Shown: positions 1-10,121 of the stretch, piece by piece
Layout of the letters: each line of letters begins with the position of its first letter
Numbering within the stretch: position 1 is the first letter of the stretch
Assembly: GCA_021779875.1 (NCBI GenBank)
Contig: JAJXZV010000161.1
Location: 1 to 11,833, forward strand
Direction: 5' to 3'
DNA from: Pseudomonadota bacterium
GTDB lineage: Bacteria > Pseudomonadota > Gammaproteobacteria > Steroidobacterales > Steroidobacteraceae
DNA: 11,833 bases
Notes under the pieces: model-generated
What the model saw: the letters and a program-made list of their open reading frames with translations, nothing else
What the model was told of the DNA's origin: nothing
Database searches by the model: none
Made by a program: the position numbers and the translations under genes

Positions 1-605
1 TCGGGATCCCGGCGGAGCACCTGTCCCGGGTGTTCGAGCCGTTCTTCACCACCAAGCCCACCGGCAAGGGCACCGGCCTCGGACTCGCGATGGTGTATGG
101 ATTCGTGCGCCAATCGGGCGGTTACGTCCAGGTCGAATCCGAGCTGGGCGCCGGCACGGCGGTGCACATGTACCTGCCCCGCGCCGCGGGCGATGAGCCG
201 GCCGCGGCGGCGCGCGCCACGGCGGCGGACCTCGTCGGCGGCACCGAGACCCTGTTGCTGGTCGAGGACGACGATTTGGTGCGCCGTTATGCGTACGATC
301 AGCTGGTGAACCTCGGCTACCGCGTGCTCGAGGCGCGCAACGGGCGCGAGGCGATCGACACGCTCCAGAGCGGGGTCCCCATCGACCTGCTGTTCACCGA
401 CGTGGTGATGCCGGGCGGCATCAGCGGCCGGCAGCTCGCGGACTTCGCGCTCGGCCTGCGGCCGGGCCTCAAGGTGCTGTACACCTCCGGGTACGCGGAG
501 GACACGATCGTGTATCGGGGCCGGCTCGAACCCGGCATCCTGCTGCTCGAAAAGCCGTATCAGCGTGCGGATCTGGCCCGCAAGATCCGCGACGCCCTCG
601 ACTGA
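1..605 (+). CDS. Hybrid sensor histidine kinase, C-terminal part (5' end outside window)
   Basis: This is the end of a signal-transducing kinase. The reading frame is open from base 3, so the gene starts upstream of the window. The first residues contain the end of the HATPase_c domain: a GIP motif (bases 3-11), the F-box FEPFFTTK, and the G2 box GTGLGL at about 71-88, followed by the usual hydrophobic strand and [14 protein letters not shown] short Ala-rich linker (about 202-240) leads to a receiver domain. That domain has the acidic patch VEDDD, the likely phospho-accepting Asp in LLFTDVVMP (codon 399-401), the Thr in YTSGY, and the conserved Lys in LEKPY. The order kinase then receiver makes it a hybrid kinase, which would pass phosphate on to a separate Hpt or regulator protein. 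The sensor domains and the signal are not visible. The neighbouring lldP is convergent, so a regulatory link is only a possibility. Confidence 0.93.
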   Translation, partial: GIPAEHLSRVFEPFFTTKPTGKGTGLGLAMVYGFVRQSGGYVQVESELGAGTAVHMYLPRAAGDEPAAAARATAADLVGGTETLLLVEDDDLVRRYAYDQLVNLGYRVLEARNGREAIDTLQSGVPIDLLFTDVVMPGGISGRQLADFALGLRPGLKVLYTSGYAEDTIVYRGRLEPGILLLEKPYQRADLARKIRDALD

Positions 606-623
606 GCCGCGCGCCGCGCGGTT
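605..623. terminator. Short GC hairpin between convergent kinase and lldP genes
   Basis: The 22-bp gap between two converging stop codons contains CCGCGC-GCC-GCGCGG (607-621), a perfect 6-bp stem that can be extended by a G-T and an A-T pair. Its place between convergent genes suits a bidirectional terminator. There is no T tract on either strand, so this is a weak call. Confidence 0.25.
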
Positions 624-627
624 CGGA

Positions 628-2244
628 TCACTTCGGGATCATCCACGGCATGAAATATTGCTGCGCCACCACCAGCGCACCGAGGATCAATGTGAGCACG
701 ATGCTGTGCTTGAACGTGCGGGCGAGCACCAAACCCTCCTGACCCTTGAAGCTGGTCACGGACACGCCCGTGGCGATGTTCTGCGGCGAGATCATCTTGC
801 CCATGACGCCGCCCGAGGAATTGGTCGCCGCCATCAGCACCGGGCTGAGGCCGAGCTGATTGGCCGCCACCACCTGCAGGTTGCCGAACAGGGCGTTGCC
901 CGAGGTGTCGCTGCCGGACAGGAACACCGCCACCCAGCCGAGGAACGCCGACACCAGCGGGAAGAAGATTCCCACCGAGGCGACTCCCAGGCCCAGCGTG
1001 TAGTTCATGCCGGAATAATTCATGAGATAGGCGAGGCCGACGATGAGCATCACCGTCAGGATGGCGATCCGGCTCTGGACCCACGTGAGACGCACGGCCT
1101 CGAAGAACTTTCCGGGACCGATGCCGAGCGCCGCGCAGGTGATGAGCGTCGCGACCAGGATGCCGGTGCCGCTCGCCAGCGGCTGGAAGACGTAATTGGC
1201 GGCGTAGGCCTTGTTGTACAGGGTGATGAACACCTGATTGTGCAGCCCCGGCCAGGGAATCACCCTCTGACCGATGGCCGGAATCTTGTAATGGGTCCAG
1301 GCGATCACCACCGCCGAGACGATGATCCACGGGATCCAGCCCTGCCAGCCGGGCACCTCCCGCGTGGCCGCCGCCACCGGCACGTCGCCCCGCGCCGCGC
1401 CCGCCCGCATGACGAACTCCGGATCCGCCTTCGGCGACCAGACCTTCAGGAACAGCACCGTGACGATCAGGCCGGCCATGGAGGAGAGCACGTCGGTCAG
1501 GGCGTAGTCGATGTAATTCGAGGAGACGAACTGCGCCAGCGCGAAGCTCGCCCCGGCCACCAGCAGCATCGGCCACAGCGCGCGCACCGAGCGCGCGCCG
1601 CCGTACAGACCCATGACGTAGAAGGGCAGCAGCAGGGCGATGAACGGCAGCTGCCGGCCGATCATGGCGCCAAGGGTCACCGGCGAGAGGCCCGTGACCT
1701 GGCCGAGCACCGTGACCGGCGTGCCGAGGGCGCCGAAGGCCACCGGGGCGGTGTTGAAGATCAGCGTGAACGTGAGCGCCTCGAGCGGCGGAAAGCCCAC
1801 CAGCACCAACAGCGCGGTGGTGATCGCCACGGGCGTGCCGAAGCCGGAGATGCCCTCCAGGAGGCAGCCGAAGCAGAAGCCGACGACCACCAGCACGACG
1901 CGCCGGTCGTTCGGCAGGTGCTCGAAGATCCAGGTGCGGAAGGCGTCGAAACGGCCGGAGAGCACGGCGACGTTGTACAGCACCAGCGCATTGAACACGA
2001 TCCACATCACGGGCCAGGCCGCGAACACCGCGCCGGCCGCCACGCTGTCGAGCGCGATGCCGGCGGGCAGACCCCAGACCAGGACGGCGATCACGAATCC
2101 GACGCCGAGGCCGCCGAGCGAGGATTGCCAGGCCGGGCGGCGCAGCACGCCGAGCATGATCAGCACGGTCGCGATCGGCAGCACCGCGACCAGGAAGGAC
2201 AGAGGCAGATTGCCGGCCACCGGCGTGAGCGCTTGATGGAACAT
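628..2244 (-). CDS. lldP: L-lactate permease (LctP/LldP family)
   Basis: This is an inner-membrane symporter that imports L-lactate with protons; family members also take D-lactate and glycolate. The 538-residue product is close to the usual length of about 550. It is almost entirely hydrophobic helices, roughly a dozen, from residue 15 to the C-terminus. It carries family-typical stretches: GISGFGTPVAI, FNTAPVAFGALGTPV, LSGSDTSGNALFGNLQ, and near the end ATNSSGGVMGKMISPQNIA, which is highly characteristic of LctP. The start at 2244 is supported by an AGGGGG ribosome site (2254-2259) nine bases upstream. It is transcribed divergently from ppc and convergently with the histidine kinase. No lactate dehydrogenase genes (lldD or lldEFG) are next to it in the window. 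GlcA, a glycolate permease of the same family, cannot be told apart from LldP by sequence alone. Confidence 0.95.
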   Translation of the reverse strand: MFHQALTPVAGNLPLSFLVAVLPIATVLIMLGVLRRPAWQSSLGGLGVGFVIAVLVWGLPAGIALDSVAAGAVFAAWPVMWIVFNALVLYNVAVLSGRFDAFRTWIFEHLPNDRRVVLVVVGFCFGCLLEGISGFGTPVAITTALLVLVGFPPLEALTFTLIFNTAPVAFGALGTPVTVLGQVTGLSPVTLGAMIGRQLPFIALLLPFYVMGLYGGARSVRALWPMLLVAGASFALAQFVSSNYIDYALTDVLSSMAGLIVTVLFLKVWSPKADPEFVMRAGAARGDVPVAAATREVPGWQGWIPWIIVSAVVIAWTHYKIPAIGQRVIPWPGLHNQVFITLYNKAYAANYVFQPLASGTGILVATLITCAALGIGPGKFFEAVRLTWVQSRIAILTVMLIVGLAYLMNYSGMNYTLGLGVASVGIFFPLVSAFLGWVAVFLSGSDTSGNALFGNLQVVAANQLGLSPVLMAATNSSGGVMGKMISPQNIATGVSVTSFKGQEGLVLARTFKHSIVLTLILGALVVAQQYFMPWMIPK

Positions 2245-2276
2245 GTCCGCTTTCCCCCTGGGGATCGTCTCGCTTG

Positions 2277-2282
2277 TTTATA
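2277..2282 (-). promoter_or_regulatory. Possible -10 element of lldP
   Basis: Read on the minus strand, TATAAA lies about 32 bases upstream of the lldP start in an AT-rich patch that stands out from the GC-rich surroundings. No good -35 hexamer sits 16-18 bases further upstream, so the promoter may depend on an activator. The imperfectly placed dyad CGCGA-GA-TCGCG (2287-2298) directly abuts it and could be an operator. No protein can be assigned to it. Confidence 0.3.
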
Positions 2283-2307
2283 TCGTCGCGAGATCGCGCG
2301 GCACAGC

Positions 2308-2335
2308 CACTCCCCGCGCGACCGCCTGGGGAGTG
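2308..2335. repeat. Inverted repeat CACTCCCC-N12-GGGGAGTG in the lldP/ppc spacer
   Basis: Perfect 8-bp arms (2308-2315 and 2328-2335) are separated by 12 bases, midway in the divergent spacer. It is upstream of the possible lldP -10 and could act as an operator for lldP, for ppc, or for both. If transcribed, it would form a hairpin in the ppc leader. No regulator family is recognised from the arm sequence. Confidence 0.45.
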
Positions 2336-2387
2336 TATTGCAGGATCGAGACCGCCGATACCCGGACCGCAAAATAAATTCAGGCGC

Positions 2388-2406
2388 CGCCGGCGGATCG
2401 CCGGCG
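2388..2406 (+). repeat. Tandem self-complementary octamer CGCCGGCG-GAT-CGCCGGCG upstream of ppc
   Basis: Two copies of the palindrome CGCCGGCG are separated by GAT, so the segment is both a direct repeat and an inverted repeat able to form an 8-bp stem with a 3-base loop. It lies about 75 bases before the ppc start, just after an AT-rich patch (2371-2380). It could sit in the ppc 5' leader, or simply reflect GC-rich composition. Confidence 0.35.
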
Positions 2407-2481
2407 CATTGTGTTCGTCCCGGCGGACACGTTATGGTACGCGGTGGCCCCCCTTTGGGCGCGCAAGCACGAGACACCCGC

Positions 2482-5160
2482 ATGACGCTGGCGACACCGC
2501 CCCCCGTCTCCCAGAACGCGGACGTGCGGTTCCTGGGCAAGCTGCTCGGCGATGTGATCCGCACCTACGGCGGGCACGCCCTGTTCCAGCGCATCGAGGC
2601 GATTCGCGCCGCCTCGGTGGATCGGTACCGGGGCCTGGCCAATCCGCGCGGCCTCGACGTCGGTCTCGACAGCCTGACGCTCGACGAGACGGTGGCCTTC
2701 GTGCGCAGCTTCATGCTGTTCTCGATGCTCGCCAATCTCGCCGAGGACCGCCAGGACACCGGTGCCGAGGAGGAGGGTTCGTTCGCCGCCGTGCTCGATC
2801 GGCTGCATGCGCAGGGCATCGGCACGCAGCGCATCGTCGACCTGCTCGAGAACGCGCTGATCGCCCCGGTGATCACCGCTCACCCGACGGAGGTCATGCG
2901 CAAGAGCATGATCGACCACCGCAATCGCATCGCCGCCCTCATGCGGCAGCGTGACACCGGTGCGCGCGAAACCCCCGACGGCGAGCTGCTCGAGGAGGCG
3001 ATCGTCGCACAGATCGCGCTGTTGTGGCAGACGCGCGCCCTGCGGCGCGAGCGCCTGTACGTGGCGGACGAAGTCGACATCGCGCTCACCTACCTGCGCG
3101 ACGTATTCCTGCCCGTGCTGCCGACCCTGTACGCCCGCTGGGAACGCCGGCTCGGACGCCGCACCGGCGCCTTCCTGAGGCTCGGCAGCTGGATCGGGGG
3201 CGACCGCGACGGCAATCCGCACGTCACCGCGGATTCCCTGCGGCTCGCGCTCGGACGCGCCTCCCAGGCCGTGCTGGTGGCCTACCTCGACCAGTTGAAC
3301 GCGATCGGCGCCGAACTGTCCGTCTCGAACGAGCTCGCCGCGGTGTCGAGCGCGGTGCGCGACCTCGCCGACCGCAGCGGCGATCTGAACGCCGGCCGGG
3401 CGGACGAGCCCTACCGGCGCGCCATCACCGGCATCTACGCCCGCCTGGCCGCGACGTACCAGCAGGTGAGCGGGCGCGTCGCGCCCCGGCCGCCCCTGGT
3501 GGCGGCGGACCCCTATCCGGACGCGCAGGCCTTCCGGGCGGATCTCATGATCCTGGAGCGCTCGCTCGAATCGGAGAGCAAGATGGGGCATCACGCCGGC
3601 GGCGCCCTGGCGCGGCTCAGCCGGGCGGTGGAGGCTTTCGGCTTCCACCTGGCGACGCTCGATCTGCGCCAGAACGCCGACGTGCATGCGCGCGTGGTCG
3701 CGGAGCTGCTCGCGGTCGCGGGCGTGACCGCCGACTATCCGTCGCTCGACGAGGGTGCGCGGGTCGCGCTGCTGCGCCGGGAACTCGGGACCGAACGGCT
3801 GCTCGCGAGCCCCTTCGCGAACTACACGGCCGAGACCCGTTCGGAACTCGAGATCGTCCGCGCCGCCGCGGCCGCGCACGAGCGCTACGGGCCGGCCTGC
3901 GTGACCACCTACATCGTGTCTAAGTGCGAGAGCGTGTCGGATCTGCTCGAGGTGAACGTGCTGCTGAAGGAGGCCGGGCTGTACCGGGGCCACGGCACCG
4001 CGCGCGCCGCGATCCAGGCGGTGCCGCTGTTCGAGACCATCGCCGACCTCGAGCGCGCGTCGGCCATCATGCGCACCTGGCTCGAGCTGCCCGAGACCGC
4101 CGCCGCGAACGCGGCCCGCGGCTTCCAGGAGGTGATGGTCGGGTATTCCGACTCGAACAAGGACGGCGGTTACCTCACCTCGGTGTGGAGCCTGCACCAG
4201 GCGACCCGCTCCCTCGCCGCCGTCTTCGACGGCCTGGGTACGCGCATGCAGGTCTTCCACGGCCGCGGCGGCGCGGTCGGGCGCGGCGGCGGGTCCTCGT
4301 TCGCGGCCATCCAGGCGCAGCCCTACGGCACGGTCAAGGGACGGATCCGCATCACGGAGCAGGGCGAGAGCATCGCGGCGAAGTACGGCACACGTGAGAG
4401 CGCGGCGCGCCACCTCGAGTCGATCACGGCCGCGACCGTGCTCGCCTCGCTCGAGCCGCCGCCGACGTCGAACGCCGATCGCGAGCGCTTCGCGGCCGTC
4501 ATGGATGCCCTATCGGAGCGCGCGTTCCGGGAGTACCGCTCACTGGTCTACGAAACCGCGGGCTTCACCACGTTCTTCCGCCAGATGACCCCGCTCACGG
4601 AGATCTCGGAGCTGAAGATCGGCTCCCGGCCGGCCTCCCGCTCGAATTCCCAGCGCATCGAGGATCTGCGCGCCATCCCCTGGGTATTCAGCTGGTCCCA
4701 GGCGCGCGTGATGCTGCCAGGCTGGTACGGGGTCGGGCAGGCGCTCAAGGCCGCCGACACCGGGCTGCTGCGCGAGATGCTCGAGGCCTGGCCGTTCTTC
4801 CGCGCCACGCTCGATAATCTCGAGATGGTGCTGTCGAAATCCGACATGGGCATCGCCGCGCGCTACGCCTCGCTGGTGTCCGACCCGGCCCTCGGCGAGT
4901 CGCTGTTCGGCCGCATCCGCACCACGTGGCTGATGACGCACGAGGCGCTGCTCGAGGTCACGGGGCAGTGCCGGCTGCTCGAGAAGCATCCGGCGCTCGA
5001 GGCGTCGATCCGGCTGCGCCTACCCTACATCGAGCCGCTGAACCTGCTGCAGGTGGAGTTGCTCAAGCGCCATCGCGCCGGCGAGCACGATCCGCGCGTC
5101 CGCGAGGGCATCCAGCTGTCCATCAACGCCATCGCCACGGCGCTGCGCAACAGCGGGTGA
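2482..5160 (+). CDS. ppc: Phosphoenolpyruvate carboxylase
   Basis: This cytosolic anaplerotic enzyme makes oxaloacetate and phosphate from PEP and bicarbonate. The 892-residue product matches bacterial PEPC length (about 880-930). Visible motifs in order are AHPTEV with the catalytic His at residue 134, GGDRDGNP at 239-246, GYSDSNKDGG at 554-563, FHGRGGAVGRGGG from 592, TEQGESIAAKYG, GSRPASR, LRAIPWVFSWSQ ending near 740, and the C-terminal RNSG. Residues that bind the inhibitor aspartate in the E. coli enzyme appear conserved: the Arg of FHGRGG, the Lys in SKSDMG, the Arg in SIRLR, and the terminal Asn. Feedback inhibition by aspartate is therefore likely. The frame is open far upstream (to 565), but that part is antisense to lldP. 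ATG 2482 puts FLGKLLGD at the position seen in E. coli PEPC. ATG 2434 is an alternative start. No strong ribosome site precedes either. The stop overlaps the aceK start. Confidence 0.97.
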   Translation: MTLATPPPVSQNADVRFLGKLLGDVIRTYGGHALFQRIEAIRAASVDRYRGLANPRGLDVGLDSLTLDETVAFVRSFMLFSMLANLAEDRQDTGAEEEGSFAAVLDRLHAQGIGTQRIVDLLENALIAPVITAHPTEVMRKSMIDHRNRIAALMRQRDTGARETPDGELLEEAIVAQIALLWQTRALRRERLYVADEVDIALTYLRDVFLPVLPTLYARWERRLGRRTGAFLRLGSWIGGDRDGNPHVTADSLRLALGRASQAVLVAYLDQLNAIGAELSVSNELAAVSSAVRDLADRSGDLNAGRADEPYRRAITGIYARLAATYQQVSGRVAPRPPLVAADPYPDAQAFRADLMILERSLESESKMGHHAGGALARLSRAVEAFGFHLATLDLRQNADVHARVVAELLAVAGVTADYPSLDEGARVALLRRELGTERLLASPFANYTAETRSELEIVRAAAAAHERYGPACVTTYIVSKCESVSDLLEVNVLLKEAGLYRGHGTARAAIQAVPLFETIADLERASAIMRTWLELPETAAANAARGFQEVMVGYSDSNKDGGYLTSVWSLHQATRSLAAVFDGLGTRMQVFHGRGGAVGRGGGSSFAAIQAQPYGTVKGRIRITEQGESIAAKYGTRESAARHLESITAATVLASLEPPPTSNADRERFAAVMDALSERAFREYRSLVYETAGFTTFFRQMTPLTEISELKIGSRPASRSNSQRIEDLRAIPWVFSWSQARVMLPGWYGVGQALKAADTGLLREMLEAWPFFRATLDNLEMVLSKSDMGIAARYASLVSDPALGESLFGRIRTTWLMTHEALLEVTGQCRLLEKHPALEASIRLRLPYIEPLNLLQVELLKRHRAGEHDPRVREGIQLSINAIATALRNSG

Positions 5161-6962
5161 CCGCCGTGAGCCTGGCCTCCGACCCGGCGAGCGAGCACGC
5201 CTACGCGCGCCTCGCCGCCTGCACGGACCGGCAGGACTGCGTGACCGCGATCACGCAGCTCATCCTCACGATCTTCGACGACTTCTACCGCCGCCTGTGC
5301 GAGTACCCGTACCGCGCGAAGCTCGCCTTCGAATTGATGGACCCGCACGCCTCCATCCGCATCAGCGAGGAGCGGCTCGGCTTGTACAGCCTGTACGTCG
5401 CCGAGCACGGACCGCGCATTCGCGCGAGCCTGCCGACGCTGTCCGACGACATCGCCCTGTGGGAAGCCGTGGAGCGGCTGCTCGTGGCCATGATCGTGGA
5501 CCGCTACGAGGCGGACATCGTGTTCAGCTTCGCCCATTCCCTGCGGCGCATCATCGCCAGGGAGAGCTGGCGCCCGGTCGCCTATTCCTTCCCCCCGCCG
5601 AGCCGTCTGCGCAAATTCTCCATGGCCTCGGCGCATCGGCGCATTCCGGTGCGCGGGCGCATCGATCTCGATGTTCTCGAGGAAGCCCTTCAGGTCCCCG
5701 AATTCTCGATCGCCTTTCGCGATCTTCGCGGCGATGCCGAGCGCATCCGCGCGCGCCTCGACCGCCGGCTGTTCGCGGATCCGACGGCACCGCCGCCGGT
5801 CGCACTCGACGTGATCGAGGCGGGGTTCTTCCGCGACCGGACCGCCTTCGTGGTCGGCCGCTGGGTGCGTTCGGACGAGAGCATCGTCCCGTTCGTAGTG
5901 GCGCTGCTCAACGGCCCCGCGGGCATCCACGCCGACGCGGTGTTGTGCCGGGTGTCGGACATCCACGACCTGTTCAGCTCGACGCTCGCGAACTTCCACG
6001 TGACCACGCGCCTTTACTACCAGGTCTGCGTGTTCCTCTACAGCCTCATGCCGCTGCGCCCGCTCGGGCATCACTACTCGACCATCGGCTACAACCACAT
6101 CGGCAAGGTGGTCATACTCAACGAGATCGCCGCGCAGGTGCGCGCCGGCGCTCGCCTGCGCCGCTCGCCGGGCGCCGCCGGCACCGTCGCGCTCGGCTTC
6201 ACCTTCGAGGGCTGTTCCTATCACTTGAAGGTGATCCGTGACAAGCCCACCGCGGCATACAAGTGGGGGGAATTCCCGGGCGTCGCCGCGGTGCTCGAGA
6301 AATACCGCACGGTGCACGAGATCAACCGGGCGGGCAGCATGCTCGACAACGTCATGTATTTCAATCTCGGGCTGGACCAGGAGATGTTCGACCCGATCCT
6401 GCTCGACGAGATCTGGCGGGAGGCGAGCAGCAGCGTACTGGTCGACCAGGACGGGGTCTTCTTGCGCTCGCTCATCGTGCAGTTGAAAATCACGCCTTTG
6501 CCGGTGTACCTGGAGAGCGCCAGCGACGGGGAGATCCGCGCGGTGATCTTCAGCCTCGGCCACTGCATCCGCAACAATGCCGCCACGAACATCTTCAACA
6601 AGGATCTCGACTGCCGGAACTACGGCGTGGGCCGCTACGGGCGGGTGTTCTTGTTCGACTACGACGCCGTCGAGAAGCTCACGGACGTGAAGATTCGCAC
6701 CAACACGGACCGGGAGCCTGGCGAGGAGGATATTCCGAGCTGGTTCTTCGAGACCGGCGTAATCTTCCTGCCCGAGGAGCTCGAATACGGCATGAGCTTC
6801 AACAACGACCATGCGCGCCGCTGCTTTCGCGAGGTGAACGCGGATCTGATGACGGTGGAGTACTGGGTGGACATCCAGCAGAAGCTGCTGCGCGGCGAAG
6901 TGCCGCCGCTGAAGATGTACCCGAACGCCACCCGCATCGGCGGCGAGACACGACGAGGATGA
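5157..6962 (+). CDS. aceK: Isocitrate dehydrogenase kinase/phosphatase
   Basis: AceK phosphorylates and dephosphorylates isocitrate dehydrogenase, so it directs isocitrate to the TCA cycle or the glyoxylate shunt. The product is about 601 residues (E. coli 578). The N-terminal half is the mostly helical regulatory region. The kinase-like half has the ATP-binding Lys in HLKVIRDK (K358), NAATNIFNKDL with the catalytic Asp (D483), RNYG with the metal-binding Asn (N488), and FDYDA at 500-504, followed by KLTDVKIR. Near the end is the usual F-R-E-x-x-A-D-L segment. In E. coli the fourth motif reads YDYDE; here the last acidic residue is Ala (A504), which is unusual. No start has a strong ribosome site. 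GTG 5157 overlaps the ppc stop as GTGA, which suggests translational coupling; GTG 5166 is an alternative. No aceA or aceB is visible, and maeB follows after 7 bases. Confidence 0.93.
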   Translation: MTAVSLASDPASEHAYARLAACTDRQDCVTAITQLILTIFDDFYRRLCEYPYRAKLAFELMDPHASIRISEERLGLYSLYVAEHGPRIRASLPTLSDDIALWEAVERLLVAMIVDRYEADIVFSFAHSLRRIIARESWRPVAYSFPPPSRLRKFSMASAHRRIPVRGRIDLDVLEEALQVPEFSIAFRDLRGDAERIRARLDRRLFADPTAPPPVALDVIEAGFFRDRTAFVVGRWVRSDESIVPFVVALLNGPAGIHADAVLCRVSDIHDLFSSTLANFHVTTRLYYQVCVFLYSLMPLRPLGHHYSTIGYNHIGKVVILNEIAAQVRAGARLRRSPGAAGTVALGFTFEGCSYHLKVIRDKPTAAYKWGEFPGVAAVLEKYRTVHEINRAGSMLDNVMYFNLGLDQEMFDPILLDEIWREASSSVLVDQDGVFLRSLIVQLKITPLPVYLESASDGEIRAVIFSLGHCIRNNAATNIFNKDLDCRNYGVGRYGRVFLFDYDAVEKLTDVKIRTNTDREPGEEDIPSWFFETGVIFLPEELEYGMSFNNDHARRCFREVNADLMTVEYWVDIQQKLLRGEVPPLKMYPNATRIGGETRRG

Positions 6963-6969
6963 ACCGACC

Positions 6970-9282
<2,313 letters not shown>

Positions 9283-9313
9283 CGGCCGGCACGCCCCCGA
9301 CCGGTCCTCGGAA

Positions 9314-9652
9314 TCAGGTGCCGGGCTTCTTGGCCCAGACCTTGCACCAGCCCTTGGCGGCAACGCTCTTTCCCGGGAACAGATTGCAGCCGGCCTGCGC
9401 ATCGTCCGCCTTGCCCAGGTACTGGGCGCAGGTCGAACAGACCTGCTCCGCCTTGTGGGTGGGGTTCGCTGCGCCGTCGACCTTCGCGGAATCCGCGGCG
9501 TAGCCGAGCGCCTTGGCCGATGGGTCGTTCGGATCGAGCGGCACGAGGGCTGCCGCCTCGGCCGTCGACGTGCCGAGCTTCATGAGGGGGAGGGCGGCGG
9601 CCGCCACGAGCGCACCGTTCAGCAGCGCTCTTCGAGAAACCGTGGTTTGCAT
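9314..9652 (-). CDS. hip: High-potential iron-sulfur protein (HiPIP), Tat-exported
   Basis: This is a small periplasmic electron carrier with one [4Fe-4S] cluster. In phototrophic and respiratory proteobacteria, HiPIPs move electrons from the bc1 complex or substrate dehydrogenases to a reaction centre, cytochrome or oxidase. The 112-residue precursor has a twin-arginine signal, SRRALL at 6-11, a hydrophobic stretch, and a probable cut after AEA (31-33), leaving about 79 residues. The mature part shows the family pattern: ALGY with the conserved Tyr (Y51), four cluster Cys (C72, C75, C89, C103) in CSTC, GCNLFPGK and GWCKVW. The start at 9652 is fixed by an AGAGG ribosome site (9659-9663). The frame stays open 28 codons further upstream, but that would bury the Tat signal. 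It converges with maeB and diverges from the DUF1330 gene, so it is probably a single-gene unit. Confidence 0.95.
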   Translation of the reverse strand: MQTTVSRRALLNGALVAAAALPLMKLGTSTAEAAALVPLDPNDPSAKALGYAADSAKVDGAANPTHKAEQVCSTCAQYLGKADDAQAGCNLFPGKSVAAKGWCKVWAKKPGT

Positions 9653-9708
9653 GGGATACCTCTGCGTGTTGTCATTGGCCGGCACGTAACGCCGCCCGTC
9701 CACCCGGC

Positions 9709-9736
9709 ATCCTAGTACCGGCGCGCCGACGTGCAA
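9709..9736 (-). promoter_or_regulatory. Possible HiPIP promoter
   Basis: On the minus strand TTGCAC (9731-9736) and TAGGAT (9709-9714) are separated by 16 bases and lie about 57 bases upstream of the HiPIP start. They match the sigma-70 hexamers at three and four of six positions. The placement is right; the strength is modest. Confidence 0.3.
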
Positions 9737-9755
9737 TCACGGAAACCACGTAGCC

Positions 9756-9772
9756 GCCCGACGGGCTATCAT
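9756..9772 (+). promoter_or_regulatory. Possible -10 of the DUF1330/DUF1275 unit with overlapping dyad
   Basis: TATCAT (9767-9772) matches the -10 consensus at five of six positions and lies 48 bases before the DUF1330 start. The dyad GCCCG-A-CGGGC (9756-9766) directly abuts it, which is where a repressor would act. No convincing -35 hexamer is seen, so this is tentative. Confidence 0.3.
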
Positions 9773-9819
9773 GCGATTTCCACGACGAACCATGATCGGA
9801 ATCGACCCCGGGGGCAACG

Positions 9820-10110
9820 ATGGCGAAGGCCTATTGGATTTGTTTCTATCGAAAGATCGCGGATCCGCACAAGCTCGCGGCCTACGCGAAGCTCGCGGGT
9901 CCGGCCATCGAGGCCGGCGGCGGTCGGTTCCTCGCGCGCGCGCCGGCGGCGCACGCCTTCGAGGCCGGGCAGCTCGAGCGCACCGTGCTCATCGAGTTCG
10001 AGTCGATGGAGCAGGCCCGTGCGGTGCACGACGGACCGGCCTATCAGGCGGCGCTCGCCGCCCTGGACGACGGCGCGGTGCGCGACCTGCGATTCGTGGC
10101 CGGGGTCTGA
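9820..10110 (+). CDS. DUF1330 family protein
   Basis: This is a 96-residue soluble protein of the DUF1330 family, which adopts a dimeric alpha-beta barrel fold and has no firmly established activity. Family features are visible: an N-terminal beta strand with KAYWICFYRKIADPHKLAAY, the AGPAIEAGGGRFLAR turn near residues 26-40, TVLIEFESMEQARA at about 55-68 and the AYQAALA segment near 74-80. The length is normal for the family. A G-rich stretch (9810-9814) five bases before the ATG could serve as a weak ribosome site. The next gene starts 11 bases after its stop, which suggests co-transcription. The sequence gives no substrate. Confidence 0.88.
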   Translation: MAKAYWICFYRKIADPHKLAAYAKLAGPAIEAGGGRFLARAPAAHAFEAGQLERTVLIEFESMEQARAVHDGPAYQAALAALDDGAVRDLRFVAGV

Positions 10111-10121
10111 GCGCGGGCGCC

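Noticed and set aside
565..2481. A 639-codon in-frame extension upstream of ppc
   Set aside because: It lies antisense to lldP, which has clear family motifs. The translation is His/Arg/Asp/Gln-rich, typical of a complementary frame in GC-rich DNA, and PEPC homology begins only after ATG 2482.
2380..4413. A 677-residue open frame on the minus strand
   Set aside because: It is the antisense shadow of ppc; long stop-free antisense frames are expected at this third-position G+C and the translation shows no domain.
4926..5156. Longer aceK start inside ppc
   Set aside because: The extra residues are an out-of-frame reading of the conserved PEPC C-terminus; GTG 5157 or 5166 gives a normal AceK length.
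9653..9736. N-terminal extension of the HiPIP by 28 codons
   Set aside because: It would place the Tat SRRALL motif in the protein interior, and the AGAGG site fits the start at 9652.
9771..10121. N-terminal extension of the DUF1275 protein
   Set aside because: It overlaps the DUF1330 gene in another frame and reads as Arg/Gly-rich shadow sequence; the family begins with the helix at ATG 10122.
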